Notes: generated from the letters alone by a model not told the origin. Shown: positions 43,500-53,556, numbered from the stretch's first letter. The stretch: 64,000 bases of DNA from Altererythrobacter sp. (GCA_016793865.1 JAEULJ010000001.1:1-64000); one strand, 5' to 3'. Numbers and translations are program-made.

Positions 43500-43906
43500 T
43501 CAGCAACGCGCCCAATTTCGGCCGCTAAAACTCGAACGGGCAACTCCTAAAAGCGGACGAACGGCATTTCGATAATTTCACGATCAAGAGATAGTCCGAA
43601 TCTTTCCGGGCCCACCAAATGCCGCCGCATGCCGCTATTTCACGCCTAACGCCGCTTGGGCTACGCCCGCTCATCGTAGCTTTAGAAAACCACGGAACAT
43701 CGGGTCAGATCTTTGGTCGCTGGACTGCTTTGCGTCCGGCTTTCCGAAGGTAGCGTCACAAGAAAACCAGTTGCGAAGGGCGAGTTGAGAATTCTCAGCG
43801 AAGTCCCTTCTCTTAGCCCAGCGCTTTCTTCCAGCGCTTCGCTTGGGTCCCGCAATGACAATCCAGCGGGGATGCTGTTTCCCCACAAGCCCGCCGGATT
43901 ATCTCG
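43500..43906. other. Non-coding interval before the efflux outer-membrane gene end
   Basis: About 400 bases with no supported gene. It contains GCGGACGAACGGCATTTCG-like decayed intergenic sequence and a CT/AG-rich stretch (43800-43850). No terminator hairpin with a T-run was identified for the efflux operon. Confidence 0.35.
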
Positions 43907-45397
43907 CTATGAAGATTCAGGAATTCCTATGTTAGCGACAGCAGGCATCGTTCCTGGTTCACTCCAACCGAGACCCAACGACTTTTGGATTGCGATCCAG
44001 CTGTTGGTCATGGCGGCGATCGAACGATTTAAATCGACCGTCGCCTGCTGCCGTTGCCGCAAGGAGGTATTCAGGTCTGCCTGGGAAATTGCGCCAGCTT
44101 TGTATCGTTGTTGATTGAGTCCAGCCGCGGTGTCGGCCTGCCGCTTGACTTGCGCCAGAGCAGCCACGTTGGCGCGTTGCTGGCTGAAGCGGGCAAGCGA
44201 TTGCTCTGCGTCCTGTAGCGCGCGCAACACAATCTCGCGATAACGCTGCAAGGCCTCTTCCCGCCCGGCCTCGGCCTGGTCGATCGAAGCTTCGGTTCGA
44301 CCGAAGTCGAGCAGGTTCCACTGCAATTGCGGCAATGCTATCGCCGAGAGGTTGCCCAGATCGAAGATGTCATCGGGCTGGGTGCCTCCGAGGCCAAGAA
44401 TTCCCATGAAGGAAAGCTTCGGAAACCGCGCTGCCTCGGCCACGCCAATACGGGCATTGGCTGCCGCGAGCGTCCGCTCGGCCGCGCGAATGTCGGGCCT
44501 CCTCGCGATCAGCGCGGCAGGGTCGCCCACAGCTACGCGCGTTGGAGGCAAGGGGATTGCCGAGTCTTTTGAGAGCAGCTGATCAAGACTGCCGGGTGCT
44601 TCTCCGGTGAGCACCGCCAAGGTGTCTTTCAGGACCGCAACATCGGCAGTCGCTTCCGCGATCTGTGACTTGAGCAGCTCAAGCTCGGCATTTGCGTTGC
44701 CGACCGGAAACAAGGCGAGCGCGCCTTGCGTATACCTCTGGTAAGTCAGCTCCAGGGTCTGCTGCTGCAATTCGCGCTGCTGCTCGACAAGGTCGAGGCG
44801 CGACTGGGCTTCCCTGAGACCGACGTATGCCCTGGCGACTTCAGCCGCGAGTTGGACCTGCGCATCCTCGGCGTTCGCAACGCTTGCCGCGGCCTGCGCA
44901 TTGGCGGCTTCGATGCGCCTCCGCTGCCCTCCGGCAAAGTCTATTTCCCAGTTTGCATTGAGACCCACGTTGTAGACACTCAACGTTTCCTCATCCTCGG
45001 TTTGGCCGGGCGTCCCTGGCGTTCCGGACGGTGGACCGTTCTGAAGGTCGAGACCGGGTATTTTGGCTTGGATCGTAGTTGCCTGGCCAGCGGCCGAGGG
45101 AAGCCGGTTGGCGCGTTCCTGCCGCAGCGAGGCACGCGCCTGGTCGATCCTGGCGCGGGCGGCAGCGACGCCGGGATTTCCGGCAAGCGCGCGCGCTTCG
45201 AGGTCGTTAAGCACCGGATCGCCCAGCAGCAACCACCAGTCGCTGGAGAGCGGCGCTTGCGAATCCACATCGGAACCGGCCCGCAGGAAGCCATCCGCCC
45301 CGACCGAGGCAACCCGGGGCGGCCCGGCATAATCGGGACCGGCAGTGCACGCTCCGAGAAGAGCGAAAGTGAAAAGAAGCGGGATGAGCTTGCGCAT
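43907..45397 (-). CDS. Outer-membrane efflux lipoprotein (OprM/NodT family)
   Basis: 496 aa. Lipobox LLGAC at residues 13-17 of the signal peptide; then SDWWLLLGDPVLNDLEARAL and two long coiled-coil halves, each with the repeated QARASLRQERA / QAEAGREEALQRY pattern of TolC-like channels, and the GEAPGSLDQLL and RRPDIRAAERTLAAANA blocks. It is the outer-membrane arm of the tripartite pump encoded upstream. Confidence 0.92.
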   Translation of the reverse strand: MRKLIPLLFTFALLGACTAGPDYAGPPRVASVGADGFLRAGSDVDSQAPLSSDWWLLLGDPVLNDLEARALAGNPGVAAARARIDQARASLRQERANRLPSAAGQATTIQAKIPGLDLQNGPPSGTPGTPGQTEDEETLSVYNVGLNANWEIDFAGGQRRRIEAANAQAAASVANAEDAQVQLAAEVARAYVGLREAQSRLDLVEQQRELQQQTLELTYQRYTQGALALFPVGNANAELELLKSQIAEATADVAVLKDTLAVLTGEAPGSLDQLLSKDSAIPLPPTRVAVGDPAALIARRPDIRAAERTLAAANARIGVAEAARFPKLSFMGILGLGGTQPDDIFDLGNLSAIALPQLQWNLLDFGRTEASIDQAEAGREEALQRYREIVLRALQDAEQSLARFSQQRANVAALAQVKRQADTAAGLNQQRYKAGAISQADLNTSLRQRQQATVDLNRSIAAMTNSWIAIQKSLGLGWSEPGTMPAVANIGIPESS

Positions 45398-45404
45398 GAA
45401 GGTC

Positions 45405-46961
45405 TCAGTGCATCGAGAGCGAGGCGTTCTTGGGCAGCGCCCGAAGAAACATCACGAGTGGAACGGTTGCGAGCGTGATCGCGCCCATCGCGAAAAAGAC
45501 GTCGTTGTAGGTCATGACGAAAGCTTCGCGCTGGATTGTGCCTGAAAGCATTTGCAGAGCAGCTTGCGGGCTGCCCAGCGAGGTAGTGAGACCATCGATA
45601 TAATCCTGCAGACGTCCACCGTTCGCATTGAGCGATTCTTCCATGCGTCTGCTGTGATGCCACAGTCGCTGGTCTTGGAACGAGGCAAGGCCGGCCAGCG
45701 CAAAAGACCCGCCCAGATTGCGTGCGGCGTTGAAGATGCCAGAAGCATCGCCAGCGTCTTCTCTTGCGACAGAAGCAACGGTCGCCTGATTGAGGAACAT
45801 CATCGTTAGGATCATACCGACGCCACGCAAGAACTGGCTTTCAGTGAAAACGCCGCCACCTGACTCCGCGGTCAGATTGACTGATATGAAGCAGCTGAGC
45901 GCCATAATCAGCATCCCGGCTCCCACGGCGAAGCGGATATGAATCCTGCGGATCATAAACGGCAGGATGGGCATCAGCAAGAAAGCGGGCACCCCCATCC
46001 AGAAGATGACGAGACCGGTCTGCAAGGCGTTGTAGTCGGAAATGATCGTCAGAAACTGCGGGATGACATATGTCGAGCCATACATCACCATACCAAGCGC
46101 TAGGGCCATGACGACGACGCTGGCGAACTGTCGGCTCAACATCAGACGAAGCTTCAAGACCGGCTTCCGGGCGTAGATCTGTCCATAGGTGAGCAGCGCG
46201 AAGCCGATAACAGTGACAATCGTGAGCTGGACGATCAGCGCCGATTCAAACCACTCTTCGCGGTGCCCTTCCTCGAGCACGACGGTCAGACCGCCCAGAC
46301 CGAGGATCATTCCCAGAATACCTGCCCAGTCCGCTTCTCGCAGGTAAACCCAGTCCGGCTTTTCGTGCGGCAGTCCAATGAATAGCAGCAGGAGAAGAAG
46401 GGCGCAGACCGGAACGTTGACGAAGAACGCATAGTGCCAACTGAGATTTTCGGTCAGCCAACCGCCGACCAGCGGCCCCATGACCGGCCCCAGGACCACC
46501 GTCATGCCGAACAGTGCCATGCCTATCGGCTGCTGCGATGGCGGCAGTCGCTTTGCGACAATGGTCATTGCCGTCGGTATGAGCGCGCCGCCCATGAAAC
46601 CCTGGCCCACACGCCCGATGATCATGGTAGTTAGGTCTGTCGCCACGCCGCAGAGAACGGAAAACGCGGTGAATGAGCTTACCGCGACGATCAGGAGGGT
46701 GCGAAGCCCGAAAAGCCGCTCCAACCAAGCGCTAAGCGGGATGACGATGATCTCAGCGACCAGAAACGCCGTGGCGATCCAGGTGCCTTCGGTGCCGGTC
46801 GCGCCGATTTCGCCCTGGATCGTCGGCAAGGCTGAATTTACGATCGAGATGTCCAGCGTGGCCAGCATCGCGCCAAGGGCACCGGCAGCCACGGCAATCC
46901 ACGCGGTTGCATCAGCGCGCTCGGGGGTACCGGTGACGCGTGTAGGCGAGGCCGCTTGCAT
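45405..46961 (-). CDS. emrB: DHA2-family MFS drug efflux permease (EmrB-like)
   Basis: 518 aa, fourteen helices. Motif A-like FLVAEIIVIPLSAWLERLFG and motif C-like GPVMGPLVGGWLTENLSWHY are present. It starts 6 bases after the membrane-fusion protein stop and 7 bases before the outer-membrane gene. Exports hydrophobic compounds; exact substrates unknown. Confidence 0.92.
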   Translation of the reverse strand: MQAASPTRVTGTPERADATAWIAVAAGALGAMLATLDISIVNSALPTIQGEIGATGTEGTWIATAFLVAEIIVIPLSAWLERLFGLRTLLIVAVSSFTAFSVLCGVATDLTTMIIGRVGQGFMGGALIPTAMTIVAKRLPPSQQPIGMALFGMTVVLGPVMGPLVGGWLTENLSWHYAFFVNVPVCALLLLLLFIGLPHEKPDWVYLREADWAGILGMILGLGGLTVVLEEGHREEWFESALIVQLTIVTVIGFALLTYGQIYARKPVLKLRLMLSRQFASVVVMALALGMVMYGSTYVIPQFLTIISDYNALQTGLVIFWMGVPAFLLMPILPFMIRRIHIRFAVGAGMLIMALSCFISVNLTAESGGGVFTESQFLRGVGMILTMMFLNQATVASVAREDAGDASGIFNAARNLGGSFALAGLASFQDQRLWHHSRRMEESLNANGGRLQDYIDGLTTSLGSPQAALQMLSGTIQREAFVMTYNDVFFAMGAITLATVPLVMFLRALPKNASLSMH

Positions 46962-46967
46962 TTCTTG

Positions 46968-48107
46968 TCAGCGCCCGCGCGTGCGGAGCGCGTCAAGTTC
47001 GCCCTTCGCGCCACGGGTATCGACCGTTGCCACCACTGACATGCCCGGAACCAGCAGGCGCTGGACCTCCGGCGTTGCCTGTATCGAGATGCGGACGGGG
47101 ACGCGCTGCACAATCTTCGTGAAATTGCCGGTGGCGTTCTGCGGTGGCAGGATCGAGAACTCGGCACCTGTACCGGGTGCGATGCTTTCGACTCGACCCT
47201 CGATTTCGAGTTCGGGCAGTGCGTCGATTTCCAAAGCGACCGGCTGTCCTCGACGGATCAAGCCGAGTTGGGTTTCCTTGAAATTAGCCGTCACATAGAT
47301 CCTGTCAGTCGGCACCACGCTCATGAGCCGTTGCCCCGGTTGGACGTACTGGCCGGCGCGAACAGTCAGATCGCCAATCCGCCCCGTGATGCTTGACCGC
47401 AATGTCGTCGCTGACAGGTTCAGACGCGCGGCCTCAAGCTGAGCGCGCGCTGCGCTAGCCTGTGAGACAGCCTGCTGGATTTGCTCGCCTAGAGTGCCTT
47501 GTCGCCTCTGTGCGGCCAGAAGCCCCGCCCTGGCGGCGGCGACCTGTGCCTGCGCTTCGCGGGCTTGCGCCTGTAGCTGGTCCAGCTTTTCCCGAGGTTC
47601 TGCCCCGCTCGCCGCAAGCGGACGATAGCGCGAAACCTGTTCCCCCGCGAGCGCCGCCTGCGCCGTCGCCGCTGCAAGCTGTGCGCGGGCTTGATTGATC
47701 GCAGCGTCCTGTTCCCGCTGCTGCGCACGAATGGTATCGGCGCCAGCCAGTGTCGCGGCAATCTGCGCAGTGACCTGATTCGACTGCGCGCGATAGTCAC
47801 GAACATCGAGCTGAGCGAGGGCGTCGCCTTCCTTTACCGGCTGATTTTCCTTGACCAGCACGCGGTCGATGTAGCCAGCCACCTTCGGAGCGACCACCAC
47901 GCTGTCGGCCGCGATATAGGCGTTGTCAGTCGACTGCTGGTATTTTCCATATGTCTCATGGCGATAATACCAAATGCCGGCCGCGATCAGGACGACGAGC
48001 CCAGCGAGAATCAGAGCGCGCCGAACCTTCGGATTGGAGAGCGCCTTGGGCTTGTCCCTTTCCTTCTCGGCTGCAGGATCGATTGCCTGCCCTATGCTAT
48101 CGTCCAT
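46968..48107 (-). CDS. emrA: Membrane fusion protein of the efflux pump (EmrA/HlyD-like)
   Basis: 379 aa from ATG 48107 with GAGGG upstream. An inner-membrane helix (RALILAGLVVLIAAGIWYY), barrel-sandwich start DNAYIAADSVVVAPKVAGYI, a long coiled coil (about 110-210), and the beta-barrel LSATTLRSSITGRIGDLTVR. Bridges the MFS permease and the outer-membrane channel. First gene of the operon, divergent from marR. Confidence 0.9.
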   Translation of the reverse strand: MDDSIGQAIDPAAEKERDKPKALSNPKVRRALILAGLVVLIAAGIWYYRHETYGKYQQSTDNAYIAADSVVVAPKVAGYIDRVLVKENQPVKEGDALAQLDVRDYRAQSNQVTAQIAATLAGADTIRAQQREQDAAINQARAQLAAATAQAALAGEQVSRYRPLAASGAEPREKLDQLQAQAREAQAQVAAARAGLLAAQRRQGTLGEQIQQAVSQASAARAQLEAARLNLSATTLRSSITGRIGDLTVRAGQYVQPGQRLMSVVPTDRIYVTANFKETQLGLIRRGQPVALEIDALPELEIEGRVESIAPGTGAEFSILPPQNATGNFTKIVQRVPVRISIQATPEVQRLLVPGMSVVATVDTRGAKGELDALRTRGR

Positions 48108-48215
48108 TTGCCCTCGTACTCCAAAGCTGCGCCCGCGACGCTTCCGCGCCACATAAGCCTTCTTCGGAGATATGAAAGCCCTTTACTAATTCCAAAGCGT
48201 AGGTAGCTTCCTTTG

Positions 48216-48692
48216 ATGACTGGTAAGATGACCGGCCCCGATCTCCAAAACGTCGTAAACGATAATGATCGCGCCATTTTCCTGATGGACGAAATCAGCC
48301 GGGCGGCCCGAAGAGCATTCGACGAACGCACACAGCCGATTGGCCTGCACCGCACGCAGTGGAGGGTGCTGGCTCAGCTCATCAAGGACCCGTCGCTGAA
48401 TCAATCCGACGTCGCCAGGCAGCTCGAACTTGAATCGGCTACGGTCGGTCTCGCTGTATCGGCGTTATGTAATCAGGGGTACATCATCCGCCGCCGCGAC
48501 TTGAGCGATGGCCGGGCTTGGCAGCTTGAGCTGACGAAGAAGGTCGAGGACATCCTCCCCGAACTCCGAAGGGCCGCGGACGCGACGCACGAAAAGTTGT
48601 GGGCAGGGGTATCGCCAGCACAAAAGAGGTCGCTCACCGACGTGCTGGCGATCATGAGCGCAAACGCACGTGGATTGCTTTCCGATGCCTGA
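48216..48692 (+). CDS. MarR-family transcriptional regulator
   Basis: 158 aa from ATG 48216 (ATG 48228 possible). Winged helix: LHRTQWRVLAQLIKDPSLNQSDVARQLELESAT and GYIIRRRDLSDGRAWQLELT. Divergent from the emrA operon over 108 bases, so it probably represses the pump. Its stop region overlaps the aarF start. Confidence 0.9.
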   Translation: MTGKMTGPDLQNVVNDNDRAIFLMDEISRAARRAFDERTQPIGLHRTQWRVLAQLIKDPSLNQSDVARQLELESATVGLAVSALCNQGYIIRRRDLSDGRAWQLELTKKVEDILPELRRAADATHEKLWAGVSPAQKRSLTDVLAIMSANARGLLSDA

Positions 48693-50280
48693 CCTCCATA
48701 ATCTCACGTTGAGCGAGAGCCGACGCCTCGCGCAGGTGATTGGCATACTTGGCAGGCACGGTCTGAGCGGACTTTCGGCAAGTCTGGGGATCGGGGCGAG
48801 CCGCGGCGAACCGGTTTCTCCGCGACCGGACCAGCTCGTTACTGCGTTGCGCGAGATCGGCCCGGTCGCCGTCAAGTTCGGGCAGGTCTTGGCAATGCGG
48901 AGCGACATGCTCCCATCGGAATGGACCAGTGCGCTCGCGACCCTGCAGGATCGCGTGCCAGCCGTGGCATTTGCCCAAGTTCGACATTCGATAGAGGCGG
49001 CGTTGGGCGCGCCGGTGTCCGAATACTTCGAACGTTTCGACGAGACGCCGCTTGCTGCAGGTTCCATCGCGCAGGTCCACGCCGCGGTGCGCAAGGATGG
49101 TGTCCCGGTCATCGTGAAGATCAGGCGCCCAGGCATAGAGGAGATCGTAGACGCCGATCTTCGCCTGCTTCGGCGGGTTGCCCGTCTGGCGCAGCGAGTC
49201 AATCCGTCCGTCGCCCGCCAGCGCCCCGACGAACTCCTGCGTTTCTTCGCCGAAAGCCTCGACCGCGAAATGGACCTTTCAGCGGAAGGAAGCGCCAGCG
49301 AGGAGATCGGAACATTCCTTGCTGATTTCGGCGTGGAGACGGCCCAGTTTGACTGGGACGCGACGGGGCGTAGCATCAATATGCAGGAGCGCGTTGATGC
49401 GCTTCCTGCGACCGACCTGGATCGGCTCCGCGCCGCAGGGATCGACCTGTCCCAGGTGGCCCGCACCTACGCCCAGGCGGTCTTGCGAATGATCGTGATC
49501 AACGGCCGTTTTCATGCCGATCCCCATCCCGGCAACTTGTTGGTCAAAACTGACGGCACCCTCGTGTTCATAGATTTCGGCGCCGTTGGGACATTGTTGC
49601 CGCACCGCCGAGACGAACTCGTCGAGCTTTCCCTGGCGATCGCGGCCGAGGACACCGCTAGCCTCGCCGATGTGCTCCTTGGGTGGGCGGGCGATCCTGC
49701 CGTCGACCGGGAAGCACTCGTCCGGGCGCTGGCGGGCCTGATTGACCGGTTCAAGGCGTCCGTGCTGGCCCAGATCGATCTAGGTGAAATTTTCGCCGAG
49801 GTGTTCCGCCTGTTACGGGAGTTTCAGCTATCGCTGCCTCCGGATCTCGCGCTAATGTTGCGCACGCTCCTTACCGCGGAAGGATTCGTGCGGCGCATCG
49901 ACCCGCGCTTCGACATCGGCGCGGAACTGGCCCCTATTGCGCGGCAATTGCTTCGTGAACGAGCTGGATTTGGAGAGCTGCGCGACAAGGCGCGTCGCAC
50001 AGTCACGCTTCTGGGACGGGCAGCGCTGAATGCGCCCGAGCTGATTTTGGCGCTGGAGAAGATCGTGCGATCCGGCCGACTGCCGATCAACCTAGACCGG
50101 CGGGATCTAGAGTTGCTGGCGAGAGGTGGTCGCCAGCAGTCTCTCGCTGGTCATCATGTCATCTCTGCTGCCCTCATTATCGCGGCAGCGCTATTATTGG
50201 AGGGGCAGCCAACGTTGGCTGGAGGGTGCGCATTACTGTCGGGGTCTCTGATCGTGGTCAATTGGTTCCGTCGTGAATGA
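48685..50280 (+). CDS. ABC1/UbiB/AarF-family atypical kinase
   Basis: 531 aa from ATG 48685, overlapping marR by 8 bases. KxGQ-type motif VAVKFGQVLAMRSDML, Ala-rich loop AAGSIAQVHAA, VIVKIRRPG with the conserved Lys, HADPHPGNLLV and FIDFGAVG (metal-binding Asp). A C-terminal hydrophobic hairpin (LIIAAALLLEGQPTLAGGCALLSG) anchors it in the membrane. The family is linked to ubiquinone synthesis; here, cotranscribed with marR, it may be an accessory copy. Confidence 0.88.
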   Translation: MPDLHNLTLSESRRLAQVIGILGRHGLSGLSASLGIGASRGEPVSPRPDQLVTALREIGPVAVKFGQVLAMRSDMLPSEWTSALATLQDRVPAVAFAQVRHSIEAALGAPVSEYFERFDETPLAAGSIAQVHAAVRKDGVPVIVKIRRPGIEEIVDADLRLLRRVARLAQRVNPSVARQRPDELLRFFAESLDREMDLSAEGSASEEIGTFLADFGVETAQFDWDATGRSINMQERVDALPATDLDRLRAAGIDLSQVARTYAQAVLRMIVINGRFHADPHPGNLLVKTDGTLVFIDFGAVGTLLPHRRDELVELSLAIAAEDTASLADVLLGWAGDPAVDREALVRALAGLIDRFKASVLAQIDLGEIFAEVFRLLREFQLSLPPDLALMLRTLLTAEGFVRRIDPRFDIGAELAPIARQLLRERAGFGELRDKARRTVTLLGRAALNAPELILALEKIVRSGRLPINLDRRDLELLARGGRQQSLAGHHVISAALIIAAALLLEGQPTLAGGCALLSGSLIVVNWFRRE

Positions 50281-50312
50281 GAACGCGCGCCTGCCCGCCG
50301 TGAATCGCCCGA

Positions 50313-50726
50313 TTAGGCGACGTATGCACCTCGGCCGCTGGCGAGTAGTCGCTTATCGGAGCCCTCGATTCTGGCCTCCGCAACGCTCAACTGCTTGCCC
50401 AATTTGACCACCTTGCCGATCGCGCGCAGCGGCCCGGACGTGGCAGGACGATGAAAATCGACACAGAGGTCTGCCGTGGCCCGTCCGATGCCGCCAAGAG
50501 CGTTGACCGTGTAGAGCCCGGTAAGGTCGATCAGCGTGGACAAAATACCGCCATGCGCCGCCCCGATTATCGGGTTTGAGACGATCTCATCCCGCCAAGG
50601 CATCTCGATGATTAGCTCGCGCTCGGTAAGATCAACAATATTGAGACCGAGCCAGCGATGAAACGGAGCTATGTGGAGCTTATTTCGCAGTTCGGCGAGA
50701 TCGGGTCTTTCGGTGCGACTGCTCAT
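50313..50726 (-). CDS. PaaI/hotdog-fold thioesterase
   Basis: 137 aa: ISNPIIGAAHGGILSTLIDLTG matches the acyl-CoA thioesterase core (HGGxxxxLxD), and LCVDFHRPATSGPLRAIGKV and EARIEGSDKRLLASGRGAYV the beta strands. Its start overlaps the end of the alpha/beta hydrolase (ATGA at 50723-50726). Likely acts in hydrolysing an aromatic or fatty acyl-CoA. Confidence 0.85.
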   Translation of the reverse strand: MSSRTERPDLAELRNKLHIAPFHRWLGLNIVDLTERELIIEMPWRDEIVSNPIIGAAHGGILSTLIDLTGLYTVNALGGIGRATADLCVDFHRPATSGPLRAIGKVVKLGKQLSVAEARIEGSDKRLLASGRGAYVA

Positions 50727-51607
50727 CCTGCATCGCTCACGGCATGAGTAAGAGTCAAGAAATCGACAATCGCCGCTCCAAAGACATCGTTTTGGTCGCC
50801 GACCACCATGTGGGTGGCATCGGCGATGTCGCTGTAAGCGGCATGCGGGACCAGTTGCTTGAAATGCTCCGCCGCTTCCGGTGAGACGAGATCGCTGGAA
50901 CCGCCTCTAACCAGGTGCACCGGGAGCGTTAGCTTCGTCGCGGCCTCGCTAAGCTCGCTACGCCCGTGATCACCCAAGTCGCCGTTCTGCGCTTGGCGAC
51001 GCATTATTCCGTCGATGAAGGCCGGATCCCAGTGCCAGTAATAGCGCCCGTCAGGCTTCTCGCGTAAATAATGCGCGAGGCCTGCCGATGCCTTACGGCT
51101 GGGGCGATGCGTCAGATATTCGGAAATGACCCGCGCGGCTTCATCCGGGGACGCGAAGCCTTCGCGCGCATGGGCGGCCATGAACCCCACAACCCGCGCA
51201 ACGCCGGTTGCTTCCATCTACGGGGTAATGTCGACTAACGTTAGCGAGGCGAAGCTGCCGGGGGAAAGCTGCCCTTCGGCGACTATTCCGGCAAGCCCCC
51301 CCAGCGACGCGCCGATCAGCGCTGGCTTGCGATCCAGCCCGACGGATATGGCGACTAGGTCGCTGGCGAAGTCGACAATATCATAGGCTCCGTCGCTGGC
51401 CCAATCGCTGTCCCCATGACCGCGCAGGTCAATGGCAATTGCGCGGAAGCCTCGATTGGCGAGCAAGGTCGAAATCTTCTTCCAGGCCCGCCGGGTTTGC
51501 CCGCCTCCATGCGCGAGAATCACCGGCATGCCATTTGTCGCGCCCTCGATAGTTGCGACAATGGCGTGGCCGGACTGACCTTCCAGCTTGATCAAATCAC
51601 TCTTCAT
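50723..51607 (-). pseudogene. Alpha/beta hydrolase split by a single in-frame stop codon
   Basis: 294 codons in one frame. The first half has the oxyanion region ILAHGGGQTRRAWKKI, AIDLRGHGDSDW and the nucleophile elbow LIGASLGG; it ends DITP-stop (TAG at 51218-51220). The second half begins with ATG immediately after (MEATGVARVV) and carries the Asp region LVRGGSSDLVSP and the His region ADATHMVVGDQND. Only one base separates TAG from a sense codon such as AAG or CAG. Reinitiation at the ATG could yield the second half. Confidence 0.8.
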
Positions 51608-52214
51608 CTAGACAGCGCTGCCGACGAGCAGAGGGCCGATCTTATACGACGCTAGTACAGGTCTGGATGATCGCCTCACTGCTGGCCCCTTGCTGAAAGT
51701 GGGCGCAGGATGGTGGCAAAACCGAATGTCCGCAATGGCGTCGTTGGCCGAATGTCGGCTTTTGCGCACCCAAGCTACCGATACCGGACAGACCGCTATC
51801 GGCCCAATTTCAGCCATTCAGCGCAATTGAGCTCAAGCGGCAACTTTTGGGCCGAAAGCTGACAGACTGCTCTGGTGGGCCAGACGACTAAAGCGGCCCG
51901 TCCGCTGACCCATAGCGGACATTGGGAAGATTCGGTTTCAGGCGTTCAGCAAGTAGGCCGCAGGTTGGGTCGTCGCGAACCACGGACGTCCTGATGGTCA
52001 GTTAAGATGCAAGAACGGCGACGGCAAGTCCCGCCTAGTAAGTTCGGCTCTGTGCTTGCACGAACAACCTGCCGCGCGGCCGCGAGATGAAGGCAGTCTG
52101 GAAGCCCAAGCTGCTAAGCCGGGATATGGCGCTTAACCGGAACCGACCCGGTGGACACTGGCCGTGTGAGCAGACGAAACGGCACCTGAGCGAGCGTTTG
52201 ACAATTAGCAGCCA
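51608..52214. other. Gene-free interval between hydrolase and bigR
   Basis: About 600 bases of degenerate intergenic DNA. GCGGACATT and TTCAGCAAGT words here recur near 56650-56670, and AAGCGGCCCGTCCG resembles the parB terminator region at 61703-61716. No protein-like frame was found. Confidence 0.4.
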
Positions 52215-52256
52215 TTGACAAGCCATTAGGCTTCTCTACATTAGAACTCTCTAATG
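52215..52256 (+). promoter_or_regulatory. bigR promoter with operator over the start codon
   Basis: -35 TTGACA (52215-52220), 16 bases, -10 TACATT (52237-52242). The perfect dyad CATTAGA-ACTC-TCTAATG (52239-52256) covers the -10, the start of transcription and the ATG of bigR. BigR-type repressors bind AT-rich palindromes at their own promoter, so autorepression is expected. Confidence 0.7.
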
Positions 52257-52607
52257 GAGATGGTCGTGGCAGTTTCAGTAGGTGATTTTGAAGCGCAGGC
52301 GGCAGAGGCAGTCAGCATGCTCAAAGCGATGGCCAACGAGCCACGTCTGCTTGTGCTGTGTCATCTTGCGGACGGAAACGAGCTGTCGGTTGGCGAACTC
52401 GCCGGGCGCGTCCGCCTCAGCCAGTCAGCGCTGTCGCAGCACCTCGCCAAGCTGCGTGAACAGAACCTGGTGAGCACCCGGAAGGATGCGCAAAGCGTGT
52501 TTTACCGGGTGAGCGACCCTAAGGCGCTGGAACTGCTGGCTCTTCTTCATGACTTGTTCTGTCCCGATCTGGGCGGTGCAGGTGCGACTGAACCAAGCAG
52601 GAGCTGA
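52254..52607 (+). CDS. bigR: BigR/SqrR-type ArsR-family persulfide-responsive repressor
   Basis: 117 aa. Two cysteines (LVLCHLADG at about 36 and HDLFCPDLG at about 103) match the redox pair of BigR/SqrR. Recognition helix LSQSALSQHLAKLREQNLVSTR. It heads an operon for persulfide detoxification. Because the ATG lies inside the operator the message may be leaderless or start at a later codon. Confidence 0.85.
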   Translation: MEMVVAVSVGDFEAQAAEAVSMLKAMANEPRLLVLCHLADGNELSVGELAGRVRLSQSALSQHLAKLREQNLVSTRKDAQSVFYRVSDPKALELLALLHDLFCPDLGGAGATEPSRS

Positions 52608-52611
52608 TCTG

Positions 52612-53544
52612 ATGGAAACCGACACGCATCTCCAAGCTGCCATTGCGGGGGTCGAAGCCGTCGTGGTCGGCGCGAAGCCCGCGCCCATCGTTAGGGCTTT
52701 CTTTGACGAGCCCACCTTCACCGCGACTTATGTAGTCAGCGATCCGGCGACCCGCACGGCGGCGATCATCGACAGTGTGCTCGACTTCGACCAGGCCTCG
52801 GGCTGCACCGGGTATGCCTCGGCCGACGCGGTGATTGCCTACGTTCAGGCTGAAGGTCTGCAGGTCGAATGGCTGCTGGAAACCCACGCCCATGCCGACC
52901 ACCTGTCGGCGGCGCCGTACTTGCAGGAAAAGCTCGGCGGCAAGCTCGCCATCGGGGCCGAGATCATCACCGTGCAGGACGTGTTCGGGAAGATCTTCAA
53001 CGAAGGCACCCGGTTCCAGCGCGATGGGTCGCAGTTCGACGTGCTGTTGAACGATGGCGACACCTTGCCGATCGGTGATCTGGAGCTGATCGCGCTGCAC
53101 GTGCCCGGCCATACCCCGGCCGACTTGGCCTACGTGATCGGTGACACGCTGTTCACCGGCGACACCATGTTCATGCCGGACTACGGCTCGGCCCGGGCGG
53201 ACTTCCCGGGCGGCGACGCGCGCGCCCTGTACCGCTCGGTGCGGCGCCTGATGCAGCTGCCGGATGCCACCCGCGTGTTCCTATGCCACGACTACAAGGC
53301 GCCCAACCGCGACCACTTCGTGTGGGAGACCACCATGCTGGCGGAGCGGACCAGCAACGTCCACCTGCACATAGGCGTGAGCGAAGACGATTTCGTGGCC
53401 ATGCGAACACAGCGCGATGCCACGTTGGACATGCCCAAGCTGATCCTGCCCGCGATCCAGGTCAACATGCGCGGCGGCCACCTGCCCGAGCCTGAGGACA
53501 ACGGCGAGGTCTACCTCAAGCTGCCGCTCAACGTGCTGCGCTAG
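52612..53544 (+). CDS. Metallo-beta-lactamase-fold persulfide dioxygenase (ETHE1/Blh type)
   Basis: 310 aa from ATG 52612. Metal ligands: THAHADHLSAA, HVPGHTPAD, FTGDTMFMPDYG and FLCHDY, the iron-binding set of glutathione persulfide dioxygenases. It oxidises GSSH to sulfite in the cytoplasm. It starts 4 bases after the bigR stop, within the same transcript. Confidence 0.9.
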   Translation: METDTHLQAAIAGVEAVVVGAKPAPIVRAFFDEPTFTATYVVSDPATRTAAIIDSVLDFDQASGCTGYASADAVIAYVQAEGLQVEWLLETHAHADHLSAAPYLQEKLGGKLAIGAEIITVQDVFGKIFNEGTRFQRDGSQFDVLLNDGDTLPIGDLELIALHVPGHTPADLAYVIGDTLFTGDTMFMPDYGSARADFPGGDARALYRSVRRLMQLPDATRVFLCHDYKAPNRDHFVWETTMLAERTSNVHLHIGVSEDDFVAMRTQRDATLDMPKLILPAIQVNMRGGHLPEPEDNGEVYLKLPLNVLR

Positions 53545-53556
53545 GAGGGTTCAAGC

